DNA from: Blautia sp. An81
Lineage (GTDB): Bacteria; Bacillota; Clostridia; Lachnospirales; Lachnospiraceae
Direction: 5' to 3'
Length of the DNA stretch: 64,000 bases
Assembly (NCBI RefSeq): GCF_002161285.1
Contig: NZ_NFHH01000018.1
Location: 1-64,000, forward strand
The translations under genes were made by a program, and so were the position numbers. The first letter of the stretch is position 1. Every line of letters starts with the position of its first letter. Positions 44,955-53,770 of this stretch are shown in pieces. Below the pieces are notes generated by a model that saw nothing but the letters and a program-made list of their open reading frames with translations, was not told the DNA's origin and did not search any database.

Positions 44955-47099
44955 ATGGATATTATTCAGAAAATCACCCAGGAATTAAAAGTAGAAAAAT
45001 GGCAGGTAGAAGCTGCTGTTAAGTTGATAGATGAAGGAAATACGATCCCCTTTATTTCCAGATACCGGAAAGAAGTCACCGGGGCTTTAAACGATGAACA
45101 GCTCCGTAACCTTTCCGAGCGACTGAACTATCTGAGAAATCTGGAGGATAAGAAAAACCAGGTACTTTCCAGTATTGAAGAACAGGGAAAACTGACAGAA
45201 GAATTAAAAAAACAGATTCTGGAAGCAGAGACCCTGGTGGTAGTGGAAGACCTTTACCGGCCTTACCGTCCAAAGAGAAGGACAAGAGCTACCATTGCAA
45301 AAGAAAAAGGACTGGAGCCTTTGGCAAATATCCTACTCCTGCAGATGACACAGAAGACCATGGAAGAAGAGGCAGCAGCCTTTGTCTCTGAAGAAAAGGA
45401 AGTAAAAACGCCTCAGGAAGCTCTGGCAGGAGCTATGGATATTGTGGCAGAAAGTATCTCTGATGAGGCAGACTACCGTATCCGTATCCGGAAGATGACC
45501 ATGAAATCCGGCCTTCTGGTATCTGCTGCGAAAAAGCCAGAGGAATCTACAGTATACGATATGTACTATGAATATGAGGAACCGGTTTCCAAAGTGGCAG
45601 GCCACAGAGTGCTGGCCATTAACCGTGGAGAAAAGGAGAAGATCCTTACTGTGAAGATCCAGGCTCCGGAGGAAGATATTCTCCGCTATCTGGAAAAACA
45701 GGTGATCACCAAAGATAATCCCAATACCTCAGAAATCTTAAAAGCAGCAGTGGAAGACAGCTACCGCCGTCTGATCGCTCCTGCTATTGAAAGAGAAATC
45801 CGCAGTGACATGACAGAAAAAGCCGAGGACGGAGCTATCAAGGTGTTTAAGAAAAACCTGGAACAGCTTCTGATGCAGCCGCCTATCGAGGGGCAGGTAG
45901 TTCTGGGCTGGGACCCTGCTTTCCGTACAGGGTGTAAGCTGGCAGTAGTAGACCCTACAGGTAAAGTTCTGGATACTACAGTTATCTATCCTACAGCGCC
46001 GACTACTCCGGCAAAGATCGCTGCAGCTAAAGAGACGCTGAAAAAGCTTATTAAAAAATACAACATTACCCTGTTTTCTGTGGGAAATGGAACTGCCAGC
46101 AGGGAATCTGAACAGGTTATCGTGGAGCTTTTAAAGGAGATTCCTGAGAAAGTCCAGTATGTGATCACCAATGAAGCAGGGGCTTCTGTATACTCTGCCA
46201 GCAAGCTGGCTACGGAGGAGTTTCCGAATTTTGACGTGGGACAGAGAAGCGCGGCGTCTATTGCCAGAAGACTTCAGGATCCCCTGGCAGAATTGGTAAA
46301 GATTGACCCGAAATCTATCGGTGTGGGACAGTATCAGCATGATATGAACCAGAAGAAACTGGGAGAAGCACTTTCCGGAGTGGTAGAAGACTGTGTAAAC
46401 CGGGTGGGCGTAGACCTGAATACAGCTTCTGTCTCTCTTCTGGAATATGTGTCCGGCGTTTCCAAGGCAATTGCCAAAAACATTGTGGCTTACAGAGAAG
46501 AGAACGGAAGGTTTGAAGACAGAAAAGAACTTCTGAAGGTAGCAAAGCTGGGACCGAAGGCTTTTGAACAGTGTGCCGGATTCCTTCGCATCCGGGGAGG
46601 AAAGAACCCTCTGGATGGTACCAGCGTACATCCGGAATCTTATGAAGCAGCAGAAAAATTCCTGGCACAGATGGGAATGAAACCGGAAGACATTTTTAAC
46701 GGCCCGGCAGTATATTATGTGAAAGATTATGGTCAGATGGCCAAGAAGCTGGAAATTGGAGAAATGACCCTCCGGGATATGGTGAAGGAGCTGACAAAAC
46801 CGGGAAGAGATCCCAGAGAAGAAATGCCCAGACCAATCCTCCGTACCGATGTACTGGAGATGAAAGACCTGAAAGAAGGAATGATCCTGAAAGGAACCGT
46901 ACGGAATGTTATTGACTTCGGTGCCTTTGTAGATATCGGCGTGCACCAGGACGGCCTGGTACATATTTCTCAGATGACAGACCGGTATATCAAGCATCCT
47001 CTGGAAGCTGTCAGCGTAGGAGATATTGTAGAAGTAAAGGTTCTGGGCGTAGACATGAAGAAAAAGAGAATTTCTCTCACCATGAAGGGAATTCATTAA
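44955..47099 (+). CDS. tex: Tex-family S1 RNA-binding protein
   Basis: Nucleic-acid-binding transcription accessory factor, 714 aa, normal. Helical N-terminal region (1-190), YqgF/RNase H-like domain (about 320-440, VVLGWDPAFRTGCKLAVVD), helix-hairpin-helix pairs (about 490-560, NTASVSLLEYVSGVSKAIAK), and S1 domain (638-710, GTVRNVIDFGAFVDIGVHQD). The ATG at 44955 follows aaaggga; an upstream in-frame ATG at 44838 adds poorly conserved sequence and is rejected. The aminopeptidase gene follows after 18 nt. Confidence 0.93.
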   Translation: MDIIQKITQELKVEKWQVEAAVKLIDEGNTIPFISRYRKEVTGALNDEQLRNLSERLNYLRNLEDKKNQVLSSIEEQGKLTEELKKQILEAETLVVVEDLYRPYRPKRRTRATIAKEKGLEPLANILLLQMTQKTMEEEAAAFVSEEKEVKTPQEALAGAMDIVAESISDEADYRIRIRKMTMKSGLLVSAAKKPEESTVYDMYYEYEEPVSKVAGHRVLAINRGEKEKILTVKIQAPEEDILRYLEKQVITKDNPNTSEILKAAVEDSYRRLIAPAIEREIRSDMTEKAEDGAIKVFKKNLEQLLMQPPIEGQVVLGWDPAFRTGCKLAVVDPTGKVLDTTVIYPTAPTTPAKIAAAKETLKKLIKKYNITLFSVGNGTASRESEQVIVELLKEIPEKVQYVITNEAGASVYSASKLATEEFPNFDVGQRSAASIARRLQDPLAELVKIDPKSIGVGQYQHDMNQKKLGEALSGVVEDCVNRVGVDLNTASVSLLEYVSGVSKAIAKNIVAYREENGRFEDRKELLKVAKLGPKAFEQCAGFLRIRGGKNPLDGTSVHPESYEAAEKFLAQMGMKPEDIFNGPAVYYVKDYGQMAKKLEIGEMTLRDMVKELTKPGRDPREEMPRPILRTDVLEMKDLKEGMILKGTVRNVIDFGAFVDIGVHQDGLVHISQMTDRYIKHPLEAVSVGDIVEVKVLGVDMKKKRISLTMKGIH

Positions 47100-47117
47100 G
47101 AGAAAGGAAGGGTTAAA

Positions 47118-48920
47118 ATGAATGTAAATCAAGAAAGGATTGCAAAACTGCAGCAGGAAATGCAGTTGGCGGGAATCGATGTGTACCTGGTGCCTACTGC
47201 AGATTTTCATCAGTCAGAGTATGTAGGAGATTATTTTAAGGCAAGAGCCTGGCTTTCTGGATTTACCGGTTCCGCAGGAACCCTTATTGTCACAAAAAAT
47301 GAGGCCCGCCTTTGGACAGACGGCAGATACTTTATCCAGGCTGGAAAGCAGCTTGCCGGCACAGGGGTGACCCTTATGAAGATGGGAGAAGAAGGGGTGC
47401 CTACAGTAGAAGAATTCATTGAAGAGGTCCTGCCTCAGAAGGGATGCCTGGGCTGTGACGGACGGACCATCAGTGTTGCCGAGGGCAGAAAGTATGAAGA
47501 ATTGCTGGAAAAGAAAGAAGGAACCTTTAAGTGCCAGGATGATCTGGCAGGAAAAATCTGGTCAGACCGTCCTCAGATGTCAAAAGAGCCGGTTTATATC
47601 CTGGATGTGAAATATGCAGGAGAAACAAGAGAAGAGAAGATTGCCAGAGTCCGCAGAGAGATGGAAGAGGCAGGTGCTCAGATCCATGTAATCTCCAGTC
47701 TGGATGACATTGTATGGCTGCTGAATATCCGAGGAAATGATATTGAATATAATCCGGTAGTCCTTTCCTATGTGATACTGACTATGGACCAGGTACATTT
47801 TTATGTACAGGAAGAGGCTGTGTCCTCAAAGGTCAGAGAAGAGCTGGAAAAGGCAGGCGTGGTGCTGCACCCCTACTTCCAGGTTTATGAAGATGTGAAA
47901 AAACTGGAGGATTCTCAGAAGGTAATGCTGGAGGATCTGTGTACAAACTATTCTCTGTATAAAAATATTCCACAGAAAAGGGAGATTATTTTCCGTCCAA
48001 ATCCGGCAGCAATTTTTAAAGGAAATAAAAATCCGGTAGAAATGGAAAATCTGAAAGTGGCTCATATTAAAGATGCCAGGGCTATGTGCCGGTTTATTTA
48101 CTGGCTGAAAAAGAACGTGCCGGGAGGAGATGTGACGGAGTACAGCGCCTCTTTAGAGAGCAAAAAATTCCGTATGGAAGATCCAGACTGTCTGGACCTG
48201 AGCTTTGAGACTATCTGTGCTTATGGTCCAAACGCGGCAATGTGCCACTATGCTCCTACGGAGACAGACTATGCTAAAGTGGAGCCCAAGGGATTCTTCC
48301 TGATTGATTCTGGCGGACAGTACTGGCAGGGAACCACAGACATTACCAGGACTATTGCAGTGGGAGAACTGACCAGAGAGCAGAAAGAACATTTTACTCT
48401 GGTGCTTCAGGGGCATATCCGCCTTGCTATGGCAAAATTCCAGGAAGGATGCAGTGGAGCAAATCTGGATGTGCTGGTAAGAGGTCCTCTTTGGGCTCGC
48501 GGACTGGACTTTAACCATGGAACAGGACACGGGGTAGGATATCTTCTGAATGTACATGAAGGCCCTCAGAATATTAACTGGAAGATAAGGGCAAATGGAA
48601 GAAGAGGGAATGCAACACCCTTGGAAGAGGGAATGCTTACTTCTGACGAGCCAGGCCTGTACCTGGAGGGGAGATACGGAATCCGTACAGAGAATCTCCT
48701 CCTCTGTAAAAAAGCGGAGAAGAACGGATACGGACAGTTTATGGAATTTGAGACGGTTACTCTGGTGCCTTATGAAAGAGAAGCGATTCTTCCGGAAATG
48801 CTGACACGGGAGGAACTGGAGTGGCTGAACGATTATCACAGGAGAGTATATGATACTATAGGCCCTATGCTGATTGAAGAAGAAAGAGAATGGCTGAAAG
48901 AGGCCACAGCTGAAATCTGA
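47118..48920 (+). CDS. Aminopeptidase P (M24 family, long form)
   Basis: Removes N-terminal residues that precede proline. 600 aa: two creatinase-like N-terminal domains (1-310) and the pita-bread M24 catalytic domain (320-600). Metal ligands are visible in order: LIDSGGQYWQGTTDITRT (two Asp), HGTGHGVGYLLNVHEGP (His), TSDEPGLY (Glu) and RTENLLL (Glu). Cytoplasmic. ATG with aaaggaaggg. Likely co-transcribed with tex; ended by a strong terminator. Confidence 0.93.
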   Translation: MNVNQERIAKLQQEMQLAGIDVYLVPTADFHQSEYVGDYFKARAWLSGFTGSAGTLIVTKNEARLWTDGRYFIQAGKQLAGTGVTLMKMGEEGVPTVEEFIEEVLPQKGCLGCDGRTISVAEGRKYEELLEKKEGTFKCQDDLAGKIWSDRPQMSKEPVYILDVKYAGETREEKIARVRREMEEAGAQIHVISSLDDIVWLLNIRGNDIEYNPVVLSYVILTMDQVHFYVQEEAVSSKVREELEKAGVVLHPYFQVYEDVKKLEDSQKVMLEDLCTNYSLYKNIPQKREIIFRPNPAAIFKGNKNPVEMENLKVAHIKDARAMCRFIYWLKKNVPGGDVTEYSASLESKKFRMEDPDCLDLSFETICAYGPNAAMCHYAPTETDYAKVEPKGFFLIDSGGQYWQGTTDITRTIAVGELTREQKEHFTLVLQGHIRLAMAKFQEGCSGANLDVLVRGPLWARGLDFNHGTGHGVGYLLNVHEGPQNINWKIRANGRRGNATPLEEGMLTSDEPGLYLEGRYGIRTENLLLCKKAEKNGYGQFMEFETVTLVPYEREAILPEMLTREELEWLNDYHRRVYDTIGPMLIEEEREWLKEATAEI

Positions 48921-48942
48921 TGAAGAGAGCAAGTTAAAAAAG

Positions 48943-49010
48943 AACAGGACCGCCAGAGAAGAATTGAAGATAAGTACAGAAAAACAGGACTTAGGCGGTT
49001 CTGTTTTTTT
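48943..49010 (+). terminator. Terminator after the aminopeptidase gene
   Basis: aacaggaccgcc pairs with ggcggttctgtt (one G-U) around a long loop, followed by ttttttt. Confidence 0.8.
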
Positions 49011-49057
49011 GACTAAAACTCCTGAAAATAAACATACTTTTTTTCTATTTTTATGCA

Positions 49058-49087
49058 TTGACATATACAGAACAAGGGCCGTATAAT
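49058..49087 (+). promoter_or_regulatory. Promoter of the marR-ABC exporter operon
   Basis: ttgaca (49058-49063), 18-nt spacer, tataat (49082-49087): both hexamers perfect. Confidence 0.85.
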
Positions 49088-49094
49088 GATATTG

Positions 49095-49108
49095 GTTCGG
49101 AAACGAAC
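49095..49108. promoter_or_regulatory. Candidate MarR operator
   Basis: gttcggaaacgaac, a 5+4+5 inverted repeat 8 nt downstream of the -10 box; a related ggaacccgaac lies at 49114-49124. The position fits repression by the MarR protein encoded next. Confidence 0.65.
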
Positions 49109-49144
49109 TATTTGGAACCCGAACTAATTCAGTGAGGTGAGAGA

Positions 49145-49648
49145 ATGGAAAAAAAGAAGTTGATTCAGGAAAATCCCAAGAGGGAAGAGGATGCGGGAAG
49201 AATCATCAATATCGTATCCCATCAACTGAAACGGACGATTTTTTTCTACACCTGGAAAGACTGCGGACTGACTACCATGCAGAACCGTGTGCTGCATTAT
49301 ATTCTTGTCAGATCCCTGGAGAATCCTGTATACCAGAAGGATCTTGAGAAAGAATTCAAAGTCAGCAAGTCTACCGTTACGGAAATACTTCAGCTCATGG
49401 AGAGGAAGGGCTTTATCGAAAGGAAGTCCTCTAAACGGGATGGAAGGATGAAAAGGATCCTTCCCACGGAAAAGGCCATTACCATACAGAGGGAAGTAAT
49501 GGAAAATATCCGGACTGTGGAAGAAAAGCTGCGGGCGGGAGTGACCGAGGAGGACTACAAGACCTGTCTTAAGGTGCTGAAGAAAATGTCCGAAAATTTA
49601 GCCAAAGAAGAAGATTATATGAAAGGAAGGGAAGAAATGTATGAATAG
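49145..49648 (+). CDS. MarR-family transcriptional regulator
   Basis: Winged-helix repressor, 167 aa. The DNA-binding region is residues 40-110 (TMQNRVLHYILVRSLENPVY, QKDLEKEFKVSKSTVTEILQ, LMERKGFIERKSSKRDGRMK) with the wing KRDGRMKR. Helices at both ends form the dimer. It opens an operon with two ABC exporter halves, overlapping the first by 8 nt. The gttcg inverted repeats at the promoter suggest autorepression released by a small molecule that the pump removes. Confidence 0.9.
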   Translation: MEKKKLIQENPKREEDAGRIINIVSHQLKRTIFFYTWKDCGLTTMQNRVLHYILVRSLENPVYQKDLEKEFKVSKSTVTEILQLMERKGFIERKSSKRDGRMKRILPTEKAITIQREVMENIRTVEEKLRAGVTEEDYKTCLKVLKKMSENLAKEEDYMKGREEMYE

Positions 49649-51374
49649 GAAACTGCTTCAATCTGTACGAGAATATAAAAAGGAATCTATTTTGACGCCG
49701 ATTCTCGTAATCTTTGAAGTTTTGATAGAAGTGCTGATTCCACTTCTTATGGCCAGGATCATCGATGTAGGTATCGCCAACGGAGATATGGGATACATAC
49801 TGAGTATCGGTGTAGTGCTGGTTATCATGGCTATGGTGTCGCTGTTTTTCGGCGCAATGGCAGGTAAGATGGGAGCCATCGCTTCCTCTGGATATGCCAA
49901 GAATCTGAGGCATGATATTTTCTATAAAATACAGGAATTTTCATTTAAGAACATTGACAATTTTTCAACCTCAAGTCTGGTAACCAGACTGACAACAGAC
50001 ATCACCAACATCCAGATGGCGTATATGATGACCATCCGTATGCTGGTAAGAGCGCCGATCATGATCGTGCTGTCTCTTATCATGACGCTGACCATTAATG
50101 CGGATATTGCCCTGATGCTGCTGATCACCGTGCCGATTCTGGGCGGTATTCTTATTTTTATCGCCAAAAAGGCCCATCCTCATTTTATCCGTGTATTTGA
50201 TGAGTATGACGTACTGAATAATACGGTCCAGGAAAATGTAAATGCAGCCAGAGTAGTAAAGGCTTATGTAAGAGCAGAACATGAGGACGAGAAGTTCCAT
50301 AAGATTTCCGGTATTGTTTATAAACTGTTCACAAAAGCAGAGAAGATCGTTGCATGGAATAATCCGGTAATGATGTTTACCATATATCTGGTAGTGCTCT
50401 GTATGGTTTATATCGGAGGAAAGAGTATTGTCTTTGGAACCATGGAGACTGGTGAGCTTACCAGTGTTATCGTCTATGCTATCCAGATCCTCATTTCTCT
50501 GATGATGGTTTCTTTTGTTTTCGTTCTGATCATGATCGCCCAGGCTTCTACAGACCGTATTACAGAGGTCATGGATGAAGTTCCTGAGATGTCTGATAAA
50601 GAAAATGCAAGGACAGAGGTAGCCAACGGAGATATTGATTTTGAGAATGTAGACTTCAGTTATTCGGGAGAAGGAGGAAATCTTTCTCTGAAGAATGTTA
50701 ATCTCCATATTAAGTCAGGACAGATGATCGGTATCGTGGGAGGGACCGGAAGCGCCAAATCTACTTTGGTGCAGATGATCCCAAGGCTTTATGACGTAAC
50801 AAAAGGATGCGTAAAAGTAGGAGACGTAGATGTACGGGAGTACAAACTGGAATCTCTTCGTGATCAGGTATCTATGGTACTGCAGAAAAACGTGCTGTTT
50901 ACAGGTACCATCTACGACAACATCCGCTGGGGTGATGAGGAGGCTACAGATGAAGAGGTGCAGAGAGTCTGTAAGCTGGCTCAGGCCGACAGTTTTATCC
51001 AGGAATTCCCGGATAAGTACGATACTATGATCGTACAGGGCGGAAATAATGTTTCCGGCGGTCAGAAGCAGAGACTCTGTATTGCAAGAGCTTTGCTTAA
51101 GAAACCGAAGATCCTGATCCTTGACGATTCTACCAGTGCGGTAGATACCAAGACAGATGCTCTGATCCGAAAAGCATTCAGAGAGGAAATACCGGATACT
51201 ACCAAGATCATTATCGCTCAGAGGATCTCTTCTGTGGAAGATGCGGATATGATCATTGTTATGGAAAATGGTGAGATCAACGGTATAGGAACATCTGAAG
51301 AGCTGCTGAAGACCAATGCCATCTACCGTGAGATTTATGAATCGCAGATTAAGGGAGGTGAAGAGAATGAGTAA
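49641..51374 (+). CDS. ABC exporter half-transporter with degenerate ATP site
   Basis: 577 aa: six-span membrane domain (1-310) and ATPase domain (335-577). Walker A is GGTGSAKST, signature VSGGQKQRLCIARAL. Walker B ends ILDDST, with Asp in place of the catalytic Glu, and the H-loop His is replaced by Gln (IIAQRISS). These changes mark the catalytically dead half of heterodimeric exporters such as BmrCD or TM287/288. ATG overlaps marR; the partner overlaps its end by 8 nt. Drug, lipid or peptide export is likely; substrate unknown. Confidence 0.93.
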   Translation: MNRKLLQSVREYKKESILTPILVIFEVLIEVLIPLLMARIIDVGIANGDMGYILSIGVVLVIMAMVSLFFGAMAGKMGAIASSGYAKNLRHDIFYKIQEFSFKNIDNFSTSSLVTRLTTDITNIQMAYMMTIRMLVRAPIMIVLSLIMTLTINADIALMLLITVPILGGILIFIAKKAHPHFIRVFDEYDVLNNTVQENVNAARVVKAYVRAEHEDEKFHKISGIVYKLFTKAEKIVAWNNPVMMFTIYLVVLCMVYIGGKSIVFGTMETGELTSVIVYAIQILISLMMVSFVFVLIMIAQASTDRITEVMDEVPEMSDKENARTEVANGDIDFENVDFSYSGEGGNLSLKNVNLHIKSGQMIGIVGGTGSAKSTLVQMIPRLYDVTKGCVKVGDVDVREYKLESLRDQVSMVLQKNVLFTGTIYDNIRWGDEEATDEEVQRVCKLAQADSFIQEFPDKYDTMIVQGGNNVSGGQKQRLCIARALLKKPKILILDDSTSAVDTKTDALIRKAFREEIPDTTKIIIAQRISSVEDADMIIVMENGEINGIGTSEELLKTNAIYREIYESQIKGGEENE

Positions 51375-53259
51375 ACCAAATGATAAGCCAAAGGTAAACG
51401 CAGGTACCCTTAAGACAGCAGGAAGACTTTTGAAATATGTGACAGGGCCTTATAAGGTACAGTTTATCATTGTATTGATCTGTATACTTATGACCTCTAT
51501 CTCTTCTATTGCTGTGTCACTTTCTCTCAGATTCCTGCTGGATGACTTTATTCTTCCCCTGGTGGGACAGCAGAATCCGAATTTCACAGAGCTGTATCAG
51601 GCAATGGCAGTTCTGGCATGTATTTTTATACTGGGCGTTATCGCCAGCTTTGTGTACAACCGCCTGATGGTTATTATCGGCCAGGGCGTGCTGAAGAAAG
51701 TAAGAGACGAGATGTTTGAGCATATGCAGACTCTTCCGATCCGTTATTTCGACCAGAATACAAACGGTTCTATCATGAGTCTGTATACTAATGATACGGA
51801 TACCCTGAGACAGATGATCAACCAGTCTATCCCACAGGTGCTCATGTCCAGCTTTACTATTGTAGTAACCTTTATTTCCATGCTGCTTTTAAGCCCCATC
51901 CTGACAGCCCTGGCAGTGCTGGTCATCCTGCTGATGATCCTTGTAGCCAGATACGTGGGAGGAAACAGCGGAAAATATTTCATCAGACAGCAGATCGACC
52001 TGGCTGATGTTACCGGATATGTAGAAGAGCAGATGAATGGACAGAGGGTTATCAAAGTTTTCAACCATGAGAGAAGGACAGAGGAAGATTTTGACAGATT
52101 AAACGAAAGACTTTTCGAAAGTGCATCTTCTGCACATACCTTTGCAAGTATGATGGGGCCTATTATCGGAAACATGGGAAATCTGCAGTTCGTTCTTACA
52201 GCTATTTTCGGCGGTGTCCTTTCTGTAGCAGGAATCGGAGGAATTACTCTGGGTGTTATGGCTTCTTATCTTCAGTTTACCAGAAGCTTTACGCAGCCTT
52301 TTATGCAGATTGCTCAGCAGTTTAACTCCATTATCATGGCGCTGGCAGGTGCAGAGCGTATCTTCAATATGATCGATGAGGAGCCGGAAGTAGACGACGG
52401 ATATGTTACTCTTGTAAATGCAAAGAGAAATCCAGACGGAAGTCTTACAGAGTGCCAGGAGCGTACAGGCCTCTGGGCATGGAAACACCCTCATCAGGCA
52501 GACGGAAGCGTTACCTATACAGAGCTGAAAGGCGATGTAAGATTCTTCGATATGTCCTTTGGATATACGGATGACCATATGGTACTCCACGACCTGACCC
52601 TCTATGCAAAGCCAGGCCAGAAAGTTGCTTTCGTAGGTTCTACCGGAGCAGGAAAGACAACCATCACCAACCTGATCAATCGATTTTACGATGTACAGGA
52701 CGGTAAGATCCGTTATGACGGAATTAATATCAACAAGATCAAGAAGGCAGATCTCCGTCATTCCCTGGGAATCGTTCTTCAGGATACTCATCTGTTCACA
52801 GGAACCATTATGGAGAATATCCGCTACGGAAAACTGGACGCTACAGACGAGGAAGTTTACGCGGCAGCAAGACTGGCTCATGCAGACCAGTTTATCAATA
52901 TGCTTCCAAAAGGATATGACACGGTACTTACCGGAGACGGCGAGGAACTGTCACAGGGCCAGAGGCAGCTGCTGGCTATTGCCAGAGCCGCCATCGCAGA
53001 TCCGCCGGTATTGATCCTGGACGAGGCAACCTCCAGCATCGATACCCGTACAGAGCGTATTGTCCAGCAGGGTATGGATAACCTGATGAAAGGGCGTACC
53101 GTATTTGTTATTGCCCACAGACTGTCCACTATCCGTAACAGTGATGCCATCATGGTTCTGGAACACGGACGGATCATCGAGAGAGGTACCCATAAAGAGC
53201 TGCTGGCTCTGAAGGGAACCTACTATCAGTTGTATACTGGAAAACTGGAACTGTCATAG
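51367..53259 (+). CDS. ABC exporter half-transporter with active ATP site
   Basis: 630 aa: six-span membrane domain (about 25-340), a roughly 45-residue insert before the ATPase (about 350-395, LTECQERTGLWAWKHPHQAD) and the ATPase domain (400-630). Walker A GSTGAGKTT, signature LSQGQRQLLAIARAA (SQ in place of SG), Walker B VLILDEATSS with the catalytic Glu, H-loop VIAHRLST. It is the active half paired with the previous gene. The start at 51367 (gggaggtgaagag) is chosen over an upstream ATG at 51316 that would lie inside the previous gene. Confidence 0.93.
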   Translation: MSKPNDKPKVNAGTLKTAGRLLKYVTGPYKVQFIIVLICILMTSISSIAVSLSLRFLLDDFILPLVGQQNPNFTELYQAMAVLACIFILGVIASFVYNRLMVIIGQGVLKKVRDEMFEHMQTLPIRYFDQNTNGSIMSLYTNDTDTLRQMINQSIPQVLMSSFTIVVTFISMLLLSPILTALAVLVILLMILVARYVGGNSGKYFIRQQIDLADVTGYVEEQMNGQRVIKVFNHERRTEEDFDRLNERLFESASSAHTFASMMGPIIGNMGNLQFVLTAIFGGVLSVAGIGGITLGVMASYLQFTRSFTQPFMQIAQQFNSIIMALAGAERIFNMIDEEPEVDDGYVTLVNAKRNPDGSLTECQERTGLWAWKHPHQADGSVTYTELKGDVRFFDMSFGYTDDHMVLHDLTLYAKPGQKVAFVGSTGAGKTTITNLINRFYDVQDGKIRYDGININKIKKADLRHSLGIVLQDTHLFTGTIMENIRYGKLDATDEEVYAAARLAHADQFINMLPKGYDTVLTGDGEELSQGQRQLLAIARAAIADPPVLILDEATSSIDTRTERIVQQGMDNLMKGRTVFVIAHRLSTIRNSDAIMVLEHGRIIERGTHKELLALKGTYYQLYTGKLELS

Positions 53260-53278
53260 TTATTTATAGACGGGATGG

Positions 53279-53370
53279 AAGCCCCCTGTGTTTTCTTGCT
53301 CAGTCTGCGCTGGTTTGATTCTGAGGTCTCAAACCATGCTCGACAAATTCGCAGAAAACACAGGGGGCTT
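53279..53370. repeat. Large hairpin after the ABC exporter operon
   Basis: 18-bp perfect arms (aagccccctgtgttttct at 53279-53296 and its complement at 53353-53370) enclose 56 nt with an inner stem ggtttga / tcaaacc (53312-53335). Only ttt follows on the plus strand. It may be a terminator, but the long structured loop is more like a small repeat element or a structured RNA. Confidence 0.65.
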
Positions 53371-53474
53371 TCTGCGTGTATAGAAAATGTGAGGTGGAGT
53401 CTGGGCTGGCTTGAGGAAATTCTGCTGGAATTGGGAGGGGTGATGGTATATACTTAGGGGAAAGAGGTGAGTGC

Positions 53475-53741
53475 ATGAGGTTTAAACCATTGCCTATTGG
53501 CGTAGATGATTTTGAAAAGATCAGAGAACAGGGATATTATTATGCAGATAAGACGCTGTTGATCAAGGAGCTTCTGGAAAATGCTTATACTGCTGGGGAG
53601 GCCCCGAAGGTCGTAAATACAGAGGAACAGCTTTGCAGTTTTAAATGGAAACGGGTCTTCGAGATGGAAAGGAAACGGCAGTATAAAAGCAGAGTTGGAA
53701 AAATGCCTTGGAATGTGATCTGCCTGAAAAGAGAAGGATGA
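53475..53741 (+). pseudogene. Truncated AAA-ATPase-like (PF09820/DUF1703 type) gene remnant
   Basis: Only the first ~38 residues match the family: LPIGVDDFEKIREQGYYYAD followed by KTLLIKELLENA, the start of the large AAA-ATPase_like/PD-(D/E)XK proteins (usually 500-600 aa). The expected P-loop (RPRRFGKT-like) is missing. The remaining 50 residues look unlike the family and are probably out of frame or fused sequence. A ribosome site (aaagaggtg) is still present. Its 3' end overlaps the upstream extension of the sensor kinase gene. Confidence 0.65.
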
Positions 53742-53770
53742 AACGGAAAAGACAGATGAGGAGAACTACC

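Noticed and set aside
46131-47210. Long open frame (359 codons) on the minus strand opposite tex
   Set aside because: It lies wholly over a well-conserved gene, has no ribosome site and its product is Cys/His-rich and matches no family; an antisense shadow.
53279-53370. Hairpin as a CRISPR-like repeat or integron attC site
   Set aside because: Only one copy is seen, with no spacers, no integrase and no attC core motifs.
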